Part shown: positions 41,407 through 53,400 of the stretch, in pieces
How the letters are laid out: each line of letters begins with the position of its first letter
How positions within the stretch are numbered: position 1 is the first letter of the stretch
Source of the DNA: a virus
Reading direction: 5' to 3' (one strand)
IMG/VR virus record: IMGVR_UViG_3300030419_003599
Coordinates: 1-64,000 of that record
DNA: 64,000 nt
The notes under the pieces: model-generated
Seen by the model: only the letters and a program-made list of their open reading frames with translations
Database searches by the model: none
Told to the model about the DNA's origin: nothing
Position numbers and translations under genes: made by a program

Positions 41407-41743
41407 CCAGAATGTGCAAAAGCATGAAGTCCAAGTGGACCCGAACGATTCGGAAGTCATAATGGAAGTCTGGGTTAAGGAATTAACCTTTCTTGATATC
41501 CAGCGTGCAGCCCAAGAGATGATTATCATCCAAGAAGGGGGTGACCTCGGATTTTCATTAGAAGGCTATTGGAGGCACGCTTTCAGTCATTGGGTCACTA
41601 GAACAAACCCTGAACTTAGCGCTAATGAACTCCTTGAACTCAGTGGATATGCCGGTGATAAGTTAGCCGCTATTCTTCCTCAACCCAATGACCTTGTTGA
41701 GGCCATGCAGGGGGGGTTTCACAATCCCACAGAGACCGAGTAA
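41363..41743 (+). CDS. Tail assembly chaperone, short (G-like) form (126 aa)
   Basis: GTG 41363 follows AGGAGGGG at about 8 bases. Proteins of this size between tail tube and tape measure are tail assembly chaperones. The frame ends at 41743, just after a run of seven G at 41710-41716. Residues LTFLDIQRAAQEMIIIQE and a helical acidic sequence match no exact family, but the location, size and the frameshift site are those of lambda gpG-type chaperones. Confidence 0.7.
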   Translation: MSQRRVANKSQLLNSQNVQKHEVQVDPNDSEVIMEVWVKELTFLDIQRAAQEMIIIQEGGDLGFSLEGYWRHAFSHWVTRTNPELSANELLELSGYAGDKLAAILPQPNDLVEAMQGGFHNPTETE

Positions 41744-42015
41744 AGAGGTTTCTGTCGCAAAAGAAAATCAAGGAGGCTAATGATTATCAACTGCAGATTG
41801 AATCTTGGGTCTATACAATCGCTTCACATTTCTCAATTTCACCTGTTGAGGTTTGGGATATGCCTCAAGATATATTCCAGAGGACTTTAGGTTGGGTATT
41901 GGCAGTACAAGAAGAACGCGAACGGATGCGCAAAGAACAAACAAAGGGAGCACAGAGTAATACAGAGACTGTAAGCGTTGATTATACAGCATTTTTTAAC
42001 GATGAGGGGATTTGA
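41363..42015 (+). CDS. Tail assembly chaperone, long (G-T fusion) form by -1 frameshift (217 aa)
   Basis: Slippage by one base at G-GGG-GGG (41710-41716) moves translation from the first frame into a frame that stays open to TGA 42013-42015. This frame has no ATG, GTG or TTG before the second half, so it cannot easily be made alone. The added 99 residues start after the G-run and contain SPVEVWDMPQDIFQRTLGWV and an AVQEERERMRKEQ helix, typical of the T part of gpGT-type chaperones. The tape measure ATG overlaps the stop. Product: 118 residues of the short form plus 99. Confidence 0.8.
41710..41716 (+). promoter_or_regulatory. G7 slippery site for -1 ribosomal frameshifting
   Basis: CAG|GGG|GGG|TTT in the zero frame: G-GGG-GGG fits X-XXY-YYZ with all positions G, so both tRNAs re-pair after a one-base slip. 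It sits 25 bases before the zero-frame stop. Confidence 0.8.
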
Positions 42016-43223
42016 TGGTTTCAGTAGCAGGGGCACAAGCAATTTCTTCTGCATTCCAAATGGCCGCTGATGGGGCCAAGAAGATAGTAGATTGGGTTAA
42101 GCAAATTTGGCAGACAATTAAGGATGCTGCTTCAGATGCTTGGGCTTGGATTCAAGAAAAAGCCTCTGATGCTTACGACTTCATAGACGAAAACTTACTC
42201 ACCCCACTGGGTGAGTTTTGGGGTGACCTCCAAGAGACAGCGGGAGTGGTTGTAGATACTATCCAAGAGAAATGGGGTGAATTGAAAACTTGGTTAGATG
42301 AAAATATATTCACCCCTTTGAGTGATTTTTGGGGTAATTTCAAAGAAGGAGCAGTAGAAAAATTAGATGCTGTTAAAGAATGGTGGGCTAATTTCAAAAG
42401 TTACATAGATGATAATATCTTAACTCCTTTGAAAGACTTTTGGGGCGATTTGGAAGAAGCGGCAGTAGAAAAATTAGACGCTGTTAAAGAATGGTGGGCT
42501 GATTTCATAGAATGGATTGACGAAAAAGTATATACTCCTTTGAGTGATTTTTGGAATAATCTCAAAGATACAGTAACGGATAAATTAGACGCCATTAAAG
42601 AACAGTGGACCTCATTCAAAGATTCTACATTAGAGAGACTACAACCAATCAAAGATTGGTGGACTGGCTTCCAAGATGGAGTGATAGAAAAATGGGACGC
42701 TATCAAGGAAAGGGGTGCAGGGATAGTTGACGGCTTAAAGGAAAAATGGCAAGGGCTCAAAGACTGGTGGAACCAGTTTAAGGATAATCTTACAGAAAAA
42801 TGGGATGAGGTCGCATCAATTCTTGGTAATGCTCTCAAGCCTGCTATAGATGGATTGAAAAGGATATGGAATATGATTGTGAATGCTATCAGTGAAAAAG
42901 GTTTTACTATACCCGGTGTTGAAGCGCTTGATATTGGTCCATGGGAGATATATACCCCTAATTTAGAGGATTGGTTAGTCCCATTGGCTAAAGGTGGTAT
43001 TGTCACTAGCCCGACAGCGGCATTAATTGGTGAAGCGGGAGCAGAAGCAGTAGTACCACTTGATAAAGCGGGTAGTATAGGTGGCACATACAATATGACA
43101 TTCAATCTAAGCGGTCTTACTGACCGCTCGGACAAACGCCAATTTGCCGAAGAAATAAGTAGGCTGATTCAGCAGGAAATGAGAAGAACCGTGGGCTCAG
43201 GGACAACAAGGGGTAGGTACTGA
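42015..43223 (+). CDS. Short tail tape measure protein (402 aa)
   Basis: Sets tail length. TGATG overlap with the chaperone. Residues about 58-205 are four 37-residue Trp-rich repeats (DENLLTPLGEFWGDL type), and the whole N-terminal 300 residues are helical. The C-terminus has the family motif GGIVTSPTAALIGEAGAEAV followed by VPLDK. With about 0.15 nm per residue this predicts a tail near 60 nm, short for a siphovirus. The TTG at 42012 is not needed as a start. Confidence 0.85.
   Translation: MVSVAGAQAISSAFQMAADGAKKIVDWVKQIWQTIKDAASDAWAWIQEKASDAYDFIDENLLTPLGEFWGDLQETAGVVVDTIQEKWGELKTWLDENIFTPLSDFWGNFKEGAVEKLDAVKEWWANFKSYIDDNILTPLKDFWGDLEEAAVEKLDAVKEWWADFIEWIDEKVYTPLSDFWNNLKDTVTDKLDAIKEQWTSFKDSTLERLQPIKDWWTGFQDGVIEKWDAIKERGAGIVDGLKEKWQGLKDWWNQFKDNLTEKWDEVASILGNALKPAIDGLKRIWNMIVNAISEKGFTIPGVEALDIGPWEIYTPNLEDWLVPLAKGGIVTSPTAALIGEAGAEAVVPLDKAGSIGGTYNMTFNLSGLTDRSDKRQFAEEISRLIQQEMRRTVGSGTTRGRY
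42186..42629 (+). repeat. Four 111-base repeats in the tape measure gene
   Basis: Copies start at 42186, 42297, 42408 and 42519; each encodes 37 residues beginning D-E/D-N/K-x-x-T-P-L-x-D/E-F-W. In-frame period suggests tail length can change by adding or losing units. Confidence 0.85.
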
Positions 43224-44416
43224 TGGGGGTTCCAATTCGTTTAATTCGCACAGACGGAGAGAAGATTCCTCTGATGGCAGAAAGCATCACAATGACAGTA
43301 GATAGGTCAGTGGGCTCTATGCCTCTTCCATTCTCAGGTAGTCAGCGTGTGGGTTTGGATTTCAATAGGGCTAAAGCGGCTATAGTTATTACAGGTGTAC
43401 TTACTGATGACGGAAGAGACAAGACACAAACAAGTTCAGCAAGTTTTTGCTTTATTGATTTCGCGAAGACTAAGTTTAACAGGACTTGGTATAGCGCAGC
43501 CTCTTTGGTATTAAATGCAGTTCCTATTTACAATAAAGATATCATAATACTTGATGCACTGGGGAATGAGCATACTTTTCGGCTCACTAATCAAGCCGCT
43601 CTTGCTACAAGTGCTTCAGATATTGCTTCAACGGGGCCGGGTAATACGATAGTGTCTGTCCCAATCGGTAATGCTGCTTCTGCTGCTAATGTGGCCAGCG
43701 CTCTAGTATTAGGCATTAATAGCCTTTCTCATCCTAGTGGTGTCAGTGCTGGTAGTCAGCCGGGTTTTTGGTTCAACGCATCAGCGGAAGCATCTGAAAG
43801 AGACCGTACTCAAGGTAATTGTAAAGTGAAAATTAAACAATCTACTCACGGCCCTCATGGGGGCAACGGTCCGACTTTTCGGGGATGGGGAGGTAGTTGG
43901 TTTGTTGCGACAGCAAGCCATCGTTCTGCTTTTGATACGCCTGCTTATACGGTATGGGAAAAAGGTACGGTCGCAGTTGGTCCTAAATCTGCTGGTGATA
44001 AAGCAATGGACCTTTACGGTTCTCTCAATAATATGAATAACAGTAGTGCTGAATGGAAGGAAAATTTACTGCCCGGTGATTGGTTTGATACATATCAAGA
44101 AAATGTAGATGATGATGACGCTGGGACTGGAGATTATATCATTGGTATCCAGATTCCATATAATTCAATGGTTAAAGGTTCAAACGGAGATTATGTGCAA
44201 CGCAATTTTTTCATGCCCACAGGGAAAAATAAGACTAAAAATAATAAGGGTTCAGAATCCAATAATTCGCCGGTAGATGTAGATTTCCGCCCATGGAACT
44301 TTGGTGGTACTAAAGGCATTAAAGGCACAGTCCAACAATTTGTTATCACTTATGATGCGGGCGAAACTGTCTATAATTATCAATTGACATTCTTGCCTGT
44401 TGATATAATTATTTGA
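43223..44416 (+). CDS. Distal tail-like protein (397 aa)
   Basis: ATG 43223 overlaps the tape measure stop. The N-terminus (PIRLIRTDGEKIPLMAESIT) and the C-terminal strands (QQFVITYDAGETVYNYQLTF) are those of beta-sandwich tail proteins encoded just after the tape measure. The middle is Ser/Gly/Asn-rich. Probably caps the tail tube and carries the adhesion apparatus (Dit-like). Fold not confirmed. Confidence 0.6.
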   Translation: MGVPIRLIRTDGEKIPLMAESITMTVDRSVGSMPLPFSGSQRVGLDFNRAKAAIVITGVLTDDGRDKTQTSSASFCFIDFAKTKFNRTWYSAASLVLNAVPIYNKDIIILDALGNEHTFRLTNQAALATSASDIASTGPGNTIVSVPIGNAASAANVASALVLGINSLSHPSGVSAGSQPGFWFNASAEASERDRTQGNCKVKIKQSTHGPHGGNGPTFRGWGGSWFVATASHRSAFDTPAYTVWEKGTVAVGPKSAGDKAMDLYGSLNNMNNSSAEWKENLLPGDWFDTYQENVDDDDAGTGDYIIGIQIPYNSMVKGSNGDYVQRNFFMPTGKNKTKNNKGSESNNSPVDVDFRPWNFGGTKGIKGTVQQFVITYDAGETVYNYQLTFLPVDIII

Positions 44417-44427
44417 GGTGTTACAAA

Positions 44428-47400
44428 TTGACAGTAGTTGGTAGAAGCAGTCATGCGCTTTTACTCAATGGAGTTAGCGATGGTGTAGTTGTGCCATTAG
44501 CCGATTTTACTGGTTCAGATTTGAAATTGCGCGAAGCCTCTTCTTCCTTACCTACTCTAGGTTCTCCGGTACACGGAGTTAAGACTAGTAGCCATAACTC
44601 CCTTAAGACTCTAACAATAGAAGCATGGGTTCGCCCTGATTGTGGAGGAGTTGTAGTTTCTAAAGCGGAAACATTTGAATTAAAAGTGGGGCAAGTGGGG
44701 GAGCCGGGGCCAGCGGTATTTACATTATTTATGAGTAATACAGAAGGCCCGCAAATTATAGAATTAAGCACAGCATACCTAGATGCAACTCCACGATGGG
44801 TAGGAACTACATACCCTCGCCACGGGTCAGATTTACACGCTTCGTATAATAGTAATATTTCCGGTGTTAATGATGCTACTTCTCTCAATTTTTCTCATAG
44901 AGAATTATTGCATATAGTAGCCACCCTTCGTGGTAATATAATATCCTTATTCATTAATGGTTCTTTAGCGGTCCAAGAAGTATTACCGGAAAGCGGTTAC
45001 CGAGTAAAAATGAGCCCCGGTGATTTTGAAATCGGCGGCACAGGCGGTGAGTTCAGAGGGGCTATTGAAGCGATACATATCGCTAATTCTTTCAATTCCC
45101 AAATGTTAGTAGGACATGGGCCGATACCACTCCCTACTACACTAGGATTATGGAGATTTGAAGAACCGGCAGATGTCCATCCTACCATTTATCAAAGCGG
45201 GACTTTTAGTGCAGGTCCTAGTGTCAAGACAATTACAATAACCGCTGCTAGCGCTCAATCTATTATTGAAGCAATAACTGGAAATACTTACAATTCTGCT
45301 AGCCCGTCTGTAGATTTAACGGCTTCTCCCTATTCTAATGGTAATTACAAGGTAGTAGATTATGTTTCTAGCCCCGGCACTGGGAATACTATCGCTATAC
45401 CCCATACTCCGTATAACATTATGTTCAATGCGGATGCAGTTAATCCTCTTACTAAGAAGCCTAACCAAAAGCCACCTGAACGCCTGCGCTTACTATCAGT
45501 AAATGGGGCAACAGGAGTGCTTGGGGTAGAGAGCATCCATCTTGATTTCACAATAGCGGGGGCGAGAAGAGGAGTACTTTGTGATAGAACTACCAATGTA
45601 GATGACCACTTTGTCCTTTTATCTGGAGATTTGTTGTTAGACTCAGGGACAGGTAAGCCGTATCAACCTCCTCATTATGCTTCACAAGCCATTGACCGTA
45701 CTGGACAAATGGTAATTGATGAAAGTGGTAACGATATGCATGGGCTCATCTATGCGTCTAGTATGGCTACTACAGCCAATACGACCGACAATCCGTTTGC
45801 AGCAGTATGGCCTGCTGCTCTTGATACCGGTTTCCAGATAGGGCATACTGGTCGCCACGCTCTTTCTGCGGTAGATGGGCACCATTACTTACGGCAACTC
45901 CCTCTTGCTAACGAAGAAATTGTACATCAAAGTATTGACGGAACCGCTGATATTACTGAAATATATTATGATTCTAATTATAGAAATCTCAAAGACTCTT
46001 TACCTCCTAATAGTAGAGTAGATATTTTCCGTGATACTCTTAAATCCCAAGTCATGTATGTTCGCAATGAAGGCATAGCATTCCAAATGGTAGAAAACGG
46101 GATGGCAGGTATTGATGATGCTCAGCGTAAAATGTTGGCAATAGGAGGCTCTGGTACCCAAAACCATGCTACTACCAATGTATTTGATTACCAACCATTT
46201 CTACTCAAAAATCCGCTAGAAGGAGGGGTGAGCAATGATGATACTGCATTTAGGCGACATCATCTCCGACCAATTGAAACTAGCCGCGTAGCAATTCTTA
46301 GTGTACCTACACTAGGTACTACTCATAATCTCGCTCCTTTTGTAGAAATACACTATAATGCAGTAGATGTAACCGGCGCTAGTGCTGGTCTCACAGTAGG
46401 TAATGTAGTTAGTGTAAGCATCACTAGTGGGGGAAGTGGTTATTCGGCAGGCACTGCCGCTACTACAGGTGGCACAGGCACAGGCTGCACAGTGACTTAT
46501 ACTGTTTCAGCAGGGGCAATTAATGCTGTCACGGCTATTGCCACTAAAGGGACTGATTATACTGTCGGAGATATATTGACTGTATCTGGTGGAGGGGGGA
46601 ATGCCACCTTAACTGTCACTTCAGTAGGCGGTCCTTGTTTAATGGTAGAGAAAACCGTTCCTTCTGGCGAAGTTGTATTATCTACAGGGCCGACTGTTAG
46701 AGTATTAGATGTAATAGCGGCTGACCTCGCCGATGCAGCCAAAGATACTACTCTTTATTCTCCCGGGGGCATTATCCGTCTTGACACAACTGAGGCCACT
46801 GGTAACTTCCCTGCTGGTGTTACTCTGGAAACTCTATTTGCAGCAGACCCTCATGAGGGTATTGACCATGAGGATATTTTAGATGAAAGTCTCAGTCCGG
46901 CTAACTATACCCCGCTACACTCAAGCGATTTACCTAATGCCAATCCTACATCTGTTGATGCTGAGCATTCCCTTACCCAACAAGATGCTGTATTCAACCG
47001 ATTAGTAATGAATAATAATAACGAAGACCTCATTGACCAATTAACTATTACTGATAATTATTTCAAACGCAACCCGAGCACAGTTAATTCGGGCGTAGGC
47101 GCATACGATATTGGTAATGTTTCAGAATCTACTCATTTATTTGAGTCATATGATATCATCGGCGCTTTCGCAGACAAAGGTAAACGGAAAGGGATTACCT
47201 TCCTTATCCATCCTACTAATAGAAGTAGAACAAATCAATTGAGTAAAGTGGCTTCAACTACTACTCATGCCCAAGAAACTAATACTGTTTCAGTACAATA
47301 TCTAATGAGTCGCGCTCGCGCCCAATCTTTTTCCGATACAGATGGAGATGAAAGGCAATTCACACTAACTTGTGTGGGTCTTATGGGAGATGTCGCATCC

Positions 47401-50400
47401 AGAAGTATTGACCTTTTAGGTGCAGGAGCCCCTGATTCTCATATTGTCAAAGAAGTAATGCCCGGCGCTCCTGTTGTTAGCGTTACTCTCGGTGGAGTCG
47501 GTCAAGGGGCAGTTAATACTAAGCCGACTTTTGACCCTTCACCATTCACTAGATTGGGCTGGAATACTCGGCGCGATTGCGCTACGCAAATATCAGTAGT
47601 CGGTGCTGCTGGTGGTTCTACTGCTACCCTTACTGTGATACCACTCAATAATGATGCCACTGACCTCGCTTCATGGGGCACCTATTGTTTCCCTAAAACA
47701 GGGAGAATATATCTTGAAAATGGAGGGAGTGCTGAATACCAAAGCAAGACTGGTAGCACATTTGTAGTAGATGGGACAACGACTACTGGGACAAACAAGT
47801 TCCTTAACGGAGACGGTTCAGAAGCCGCTAATTATGCGGCATGGCTTTCGGCGAACACCATTATCGCAGGTACTCTCCTTTTAGTAGATGATAAGTTTGG
47901 AGATGACTCAACATGCAACGATGGTTCTACTATCAATGACCGTATGTTTCAACGAATGGATACAGTAAGTCACGATTATCAATTAGGTAGCCAATATGCT
48001 AGCACTCGCGCTCTCGCCGAAATACCTCTTTTCCCTCATTTGTTCTTTGAGGACAGAGAACGATGTATTACACCGGGGCCAGATAATTCTCTCAAATTGC
48101 ATATAGACGCTACGCACACAGCCCACACTTGGGCTCCTAATCCTGTAGGCCGTAGATGCCCAGATAATCCGCCAACAGACCAAACTGTACATTCTGTATT
48201 TTCTTCCAATAAAGCACTAAAAGCATTGAGAAAAGGCACTCACATTACCCGCACTCTTCTGGATAATAGTGGTACATTAGAAATCTATGTAGAAGAACCA
48301 GAGATGTTTTTAGCCTCTACTACAACTGCTACTACTTTTGGTGGAACTCCTTTGGGGGTCCGATACTTTAGGGCTTTCCTCCAAAATGGAGAATGGATGA
48401 TTTATACTACAGTAGATATGGTAAATAAAAAACTCACCATCCCCGCAAACCTTCAACCAGCAGGCTTCTCTAAACATTTCAAAGACACTCACACGGTAGG
48501 AATGAGGCTTTTCCCCGCTCCCGGATTGTTTGATGAAAATGTCCCTGCTATCCGTGACCACCCTAATATTCTAAGCGCTGCTTATGAACGCCGCCGCCCT
48601 TATTACTACGATAGAGCCAATGTACAGACTCAAGGGGGTAATATTGACTATGGGTTAAGACAGTATGTATCTGCAGTTGAGTTTAGGGCGGGACCCCGTG
48701 AAAATCCACATCTCCCTAAAACTAAAACGAAGCGTGCCCGAGCGAAGGTAGTCTCTTGGGACTCTGGTAGCAATTTTTTATTCTTAGATAGCGCTTTAGA
48801 GTTCCCAGAAGCAGGTATTGCTTCAAAATATATGGTTGGGGGAGCCGCCCAATTTATGCACCGTATAGCCTATATTGAGGCGGGTGGGACTGAGCGAACT
48901 GCCCAATATCTCGGTAAGCAAGGCGGTAACCAATTACTCATTTATGCTCCTACTATAGGGGCTGGTTGGAATCCTTCCGCCGGAACAGAAGTTTTCGTTA
49001 AAGCGATAGAGAATGTCAGTGCTACCGCATATCCCCAAGAAATAGAAGGGCCACTGAATGCTTCTTGGGAACATCCTTACGCAGCCGGTGGATTACGAGA
49101 TGGCGATACTATTTGGATGAATATGCATTACACTAATCCTCATGCTGTAGAAGGATTATTCTGCAAAAGTCGCGGCACTTTCAATGAAGCGAAAGTGAGT
49201 GCTCACTTTAACGGAGGGGAAGGGGCATTGGCTTCGCGCCCTAGAGATAGTATCCCGCTTGAGAACTTCCTCATTGGTAATGACTGTTTAGAAACGGCGC
49301 GCAATATGGCGCAGCATGTCAATAAAACGATAGAATTGAATTGGACTGAACTTGGTCGCGATGACGCTGTCCCAGTCGTGGCTTTTGTAGACCCCTACCA
49401 AGCCACTGAAACTTTTGCTCGTGTTTTACTCTATGATGTAGCGCATGATAGAGAGTTTGTCGCTATGCAAGATATCCATATGCAAGTACAAAGTAGTCCT
49501 GCTACACCGAAAATAGGAACTGGCGCTTTACATGAAGACCCCGATGACACAGGGAGTGGTTTTGATGGAATTGCTACTACAACAAACTACAGCACACAAT
49601 TGGATGTAGCCGCTGGATTTGAAAGCGAAGATAAAACGCTACGCCCTAATACTCAATCTGATTTCATGGAAAGCGCTTTTACTCACAATTCAGTTTGGAA
49701 TAGCCAATTGGCATTGGCGACAGCCACTGCCTCTCATATTGACCATGAGCATCATACTCAAGACGCAGGTTGTTTAGGTGATGGGTCATTCCCTCGTACC
49801 GCCGAATCTGTTTGTTGCCCTTCACAGGCAGCGACTAGACATATAGATTCGCAAGCCCCCGCGAGTCCAATTAATGAATACGCCACTTTCTTTGATACCC
49901 CTGAAGGGACAAGAGCGATTCCTGCTTTCCTTTGCTTAAAGGGGATACGAAACCAAACACTTGATTTATCTAATCACAGGGAAAACCGACTTCAACATCT
50001 TCCTCATTGGACTCAAATGGATTTCGTGCGAAGGCTCACAATTGATTGCGGTGAAGTAGGAGTCAAAGAAGGTGTAACTGATATTGAGGCCGCCGCTAGA
50101 GAAATAGTTCGCCTCATCAATCAAGGAGGGGCGCTCAATGGGCGCACACACGCCCGCAGACCGGCTGACCAATATCCGGGTGAAAGCGAAAGACTTGACC
50201 TCGCTACTATAGGCCCTAATCCTGACGCTGCCCATTCTGACCTTGACTCATCTGCCCCACATTTATTTGCTGATTTCTCTGCTACTGGTAGTACTTTTGA
50301 CCCAGCGCCATTCTGGGATGAAGAAAAATCGTTCTCATCATATGATAGAGGTACGCATATGGGATATATCCGTGCTCATATTGGCCGTGTAGTAGAAGAT

Positions 50401-53400
50401 TCTGAAGGTAACGAAGGCTATACTGTCGTTATCCATAGCACAATACCCGGGGCGAGTGGTCGCAATTTCTGTGTATGGCTTGATAACGCTCGCGGTCAAT
50501 CATCATACCGACCAGAGTTCCTTATCGGCCATGGAGGGCGCTTCCGCAATTTCTGGTGTAAGCCCGATGAAGTGCTAATGGAGAATATGCATCCAGCGCC
50601 TATGCCTATCAATAAAGATGGGCGGCCATTCGCCCCAATAACTACTCTTAATGAATACCTCCCTCCAGAAGAGCCTGAAGATGAGTTCCGCAATAATTTG
50701 AATTATGGTTTAATTTCAACAGCGGGAGACCCCGTAACTAATGCTAATAATGAAGCAGTAATGGGACGAGTTCAAAATACTGTTTACCATGATTCGTTTG
50801 AAGGACAAAGCCCTGATTCAGTCCTTACCGAAGGTTTGCGTATGGGTACTCATTCCCATGCTCGCATCAATTTTGGTGGATTAGTGGCAACAGGTGTCCC
50901 CGGCTTTTCACCTGATGCAGGTCAATGGGGTATGGGTAAAAATGGTAACACCCGCTATATACACACTTACGGCAAAAATATAGCAGCGGCTACTAGTGTC
51001 GCTTACACATCAGGTACTACTGGGTCACGCCATGTACCAGCAGCAGATGTGACTGATGATGCTATAGGTAGTACTAGTGAACTCTACGGTCTGCGTTTTA
51101 CTGACCACATAGGGCGAACCCACACAATCCGGTTCATTTATTCACAATTTGGAGAACCATTCGTAAATGAAGATTCTTTATTACCCCCTACAATAGATAA
51201 CGAAATCTGTATTTGGATAGATGACCGCGATTGTGCCCAAGGCGGTTTTACAATTGGTAGGCATATGTGGGGAGCGGGAGAAGTATGCGGGCGTCTTACT
51301 GGAACTAGTGGTAATAATTGGGTAGGAAATGAGTGGAGAGGATATCCATCCCCTGCGTCTGGTATCCATGTAGCGACTGCCTCAGTATCAAGCACTGCTG
51401 TCACTATGACTTTTACTGAACCTTATCACACTGGCAGCAGTCTAACAAACGGAGATATGTTAGGATATTTAGGATTCCCCGATTCAGGCGTTTTCCAATA
51501 TAGTAATGGTAATACTCGCACAGATACTTTTTCCTATACTCACCGTACTCATAATAGTGCATCGGGCACCCATACTTTTTACGGAGTATCTGGTGATACA
51601 TCCCTTTTAGTTAATGATAGAGTCATCACTTCTCGCATTAATTGGACTACCTTATTGACAGATGAAGTTTTAGCCGCTGCTGTAGATTTCGCCATTAATA
51701 TGGAAAATCCTAATTCAGAAAGATTGGCAGAGACTTCTTTTGATTGTACTAATTTAAGGGCAGCAGATGGTAAAACTCTAGGTGAGTGGGGTGTATCACC
51801 TACCGCCATCCGCGTGCGCGCGCATAGCCGTAATCATGAGGTAATGCCTTTACGCTGTTTATTTGAAAGTACTCTCGGGAAAGATTGGGGGCTTAACGCC
51901 AGTAATCTTGATAGTGAATTAAGCGATGCCAATATCACTAATGGTAAGCGTTTTGCTACTGGTTATTTACCGAGCACTGTTCTACATATTACAACGCGTT
52001 ATAGAGGGACAGGAGGGAATACTGCTACTCCTATTCTTGTAGATACAATGAATAATGCGGTAGATACAGAAATATGGAAAGAGAATCTTCGTGGCACTCG
52101 TTACTTGAGTGACCCCGGCGACCTCATTTTACCTAAAATTGAGAATGTCACAATTGAGATTGACCAAGCCACCATTGATACAAGCGCCACTCCTCGCACA
52201 ATGACGGTAGCAGCAGGGTTACAACTTTGGAGACTCTTAGTCCCTGCATCCAATGACACTGATTCTTGGAGTGAAAAGAAAAAGGTATGGCTTGATGACC
52301 AAGATTGGGCAGTAGTAGAAACTACTAACCGAGTACATGCTACTTTCCCCAGTAGAACTGAATTAGTATGGCCATCTACTAATGACGCTGCCATTTCTCC
52401 TGATTGGAATACTAAGATAGAGGCTTTTGATGCTGCTAATATCAATCCGGTATTATCCGCCTATGCTTTACCGGCAGAAGTATTGCAGTTTGATGGTTTG
52501 CGCCTTAAGGGTAGCGAATACGGAGAACCCTTAGTCTATTTCCGAGGAGGGAGAGATAGCCCAGACCACAGCGTCCCTGTCTATTTCGGTGGCGGGTTCA
52601 GCGGTGTAGTGCTTGATATTAATGATGGTACTGCTAATGATTATAGCGACTTCTATACACATCCTTACGCCAAAGGCCCAACTGGTAGCGCGGGATTACA
52701 AAATATTGGAGAAAAATCTACTTCTTATTGTCTTCTTGACTGCGCTGCCATCCTCGCTATGTTCCCCGGCACTCCATTCCTTGATGACCACAAAGGCAGC
52801 AATAACCCTCCCTATTTCAATCAGGATACTATACTCTCTCAAGATACTGATGCAGGCAATAATGCTTCTGCTGCTTCCACAGGTATTACTTATGCTAGTG
52901 GAGGTAATACTGTTAATTGTACTAGACCTAGCCCTGTCATTCTCCGTTTTGGGCATCAGCACGCCCGCTATAGCCCCACAGGAGACGGAGGAGGGAAAAC
53001 TACCTACATTATTTTCGGGCCGGGCCAAGCATTCCCTCATAACACAGCAAGTGTTCAGCCCCAACCTAGCGATATAGTTACTACAGGCAACGGTTGGAGC
53101 AGCGTCCCTGCACCGAATGTCTTTCTCCCTAATGAAATAAGTCACGGAGATTCCACCAGTCGTAGCGGATTCAATGCTAATCTTCCCCCTACTAGGGAGT
53201 TCCAACGAGGTAATGTACAAGGCTGGAATTATGAAACTAATTGGGAACCTGCCCACGGTTCCCCTAATGTGATTTCCGCAGATAACAGCGCTGCCCCCGG
53301 GACAAAGTTTGGTTACGACCAAATGCCGCATAACGGATTATACTATGGCAGTCATTATCAAAATGTGGCTTCATGCACTCCTCCTCCCTATTCGCACCCA

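Noticed and set aside
41744-42015. Independent gene between chaperone and tape measure
   Set aside because: The frame has no ATG, GTG or TTG before its conserved part and no ribosome-binding site of its own. Expression as a -1 frameshift extension explains it better.
38428-44416. Contractile tail sheath
   Set aside because: No gene of sheath type or size lies before the tail tube, and the chaperone-tape-measure order is that of a non-contractile tail. A sheath elsewhere in the genome is unlikely but not excluded.
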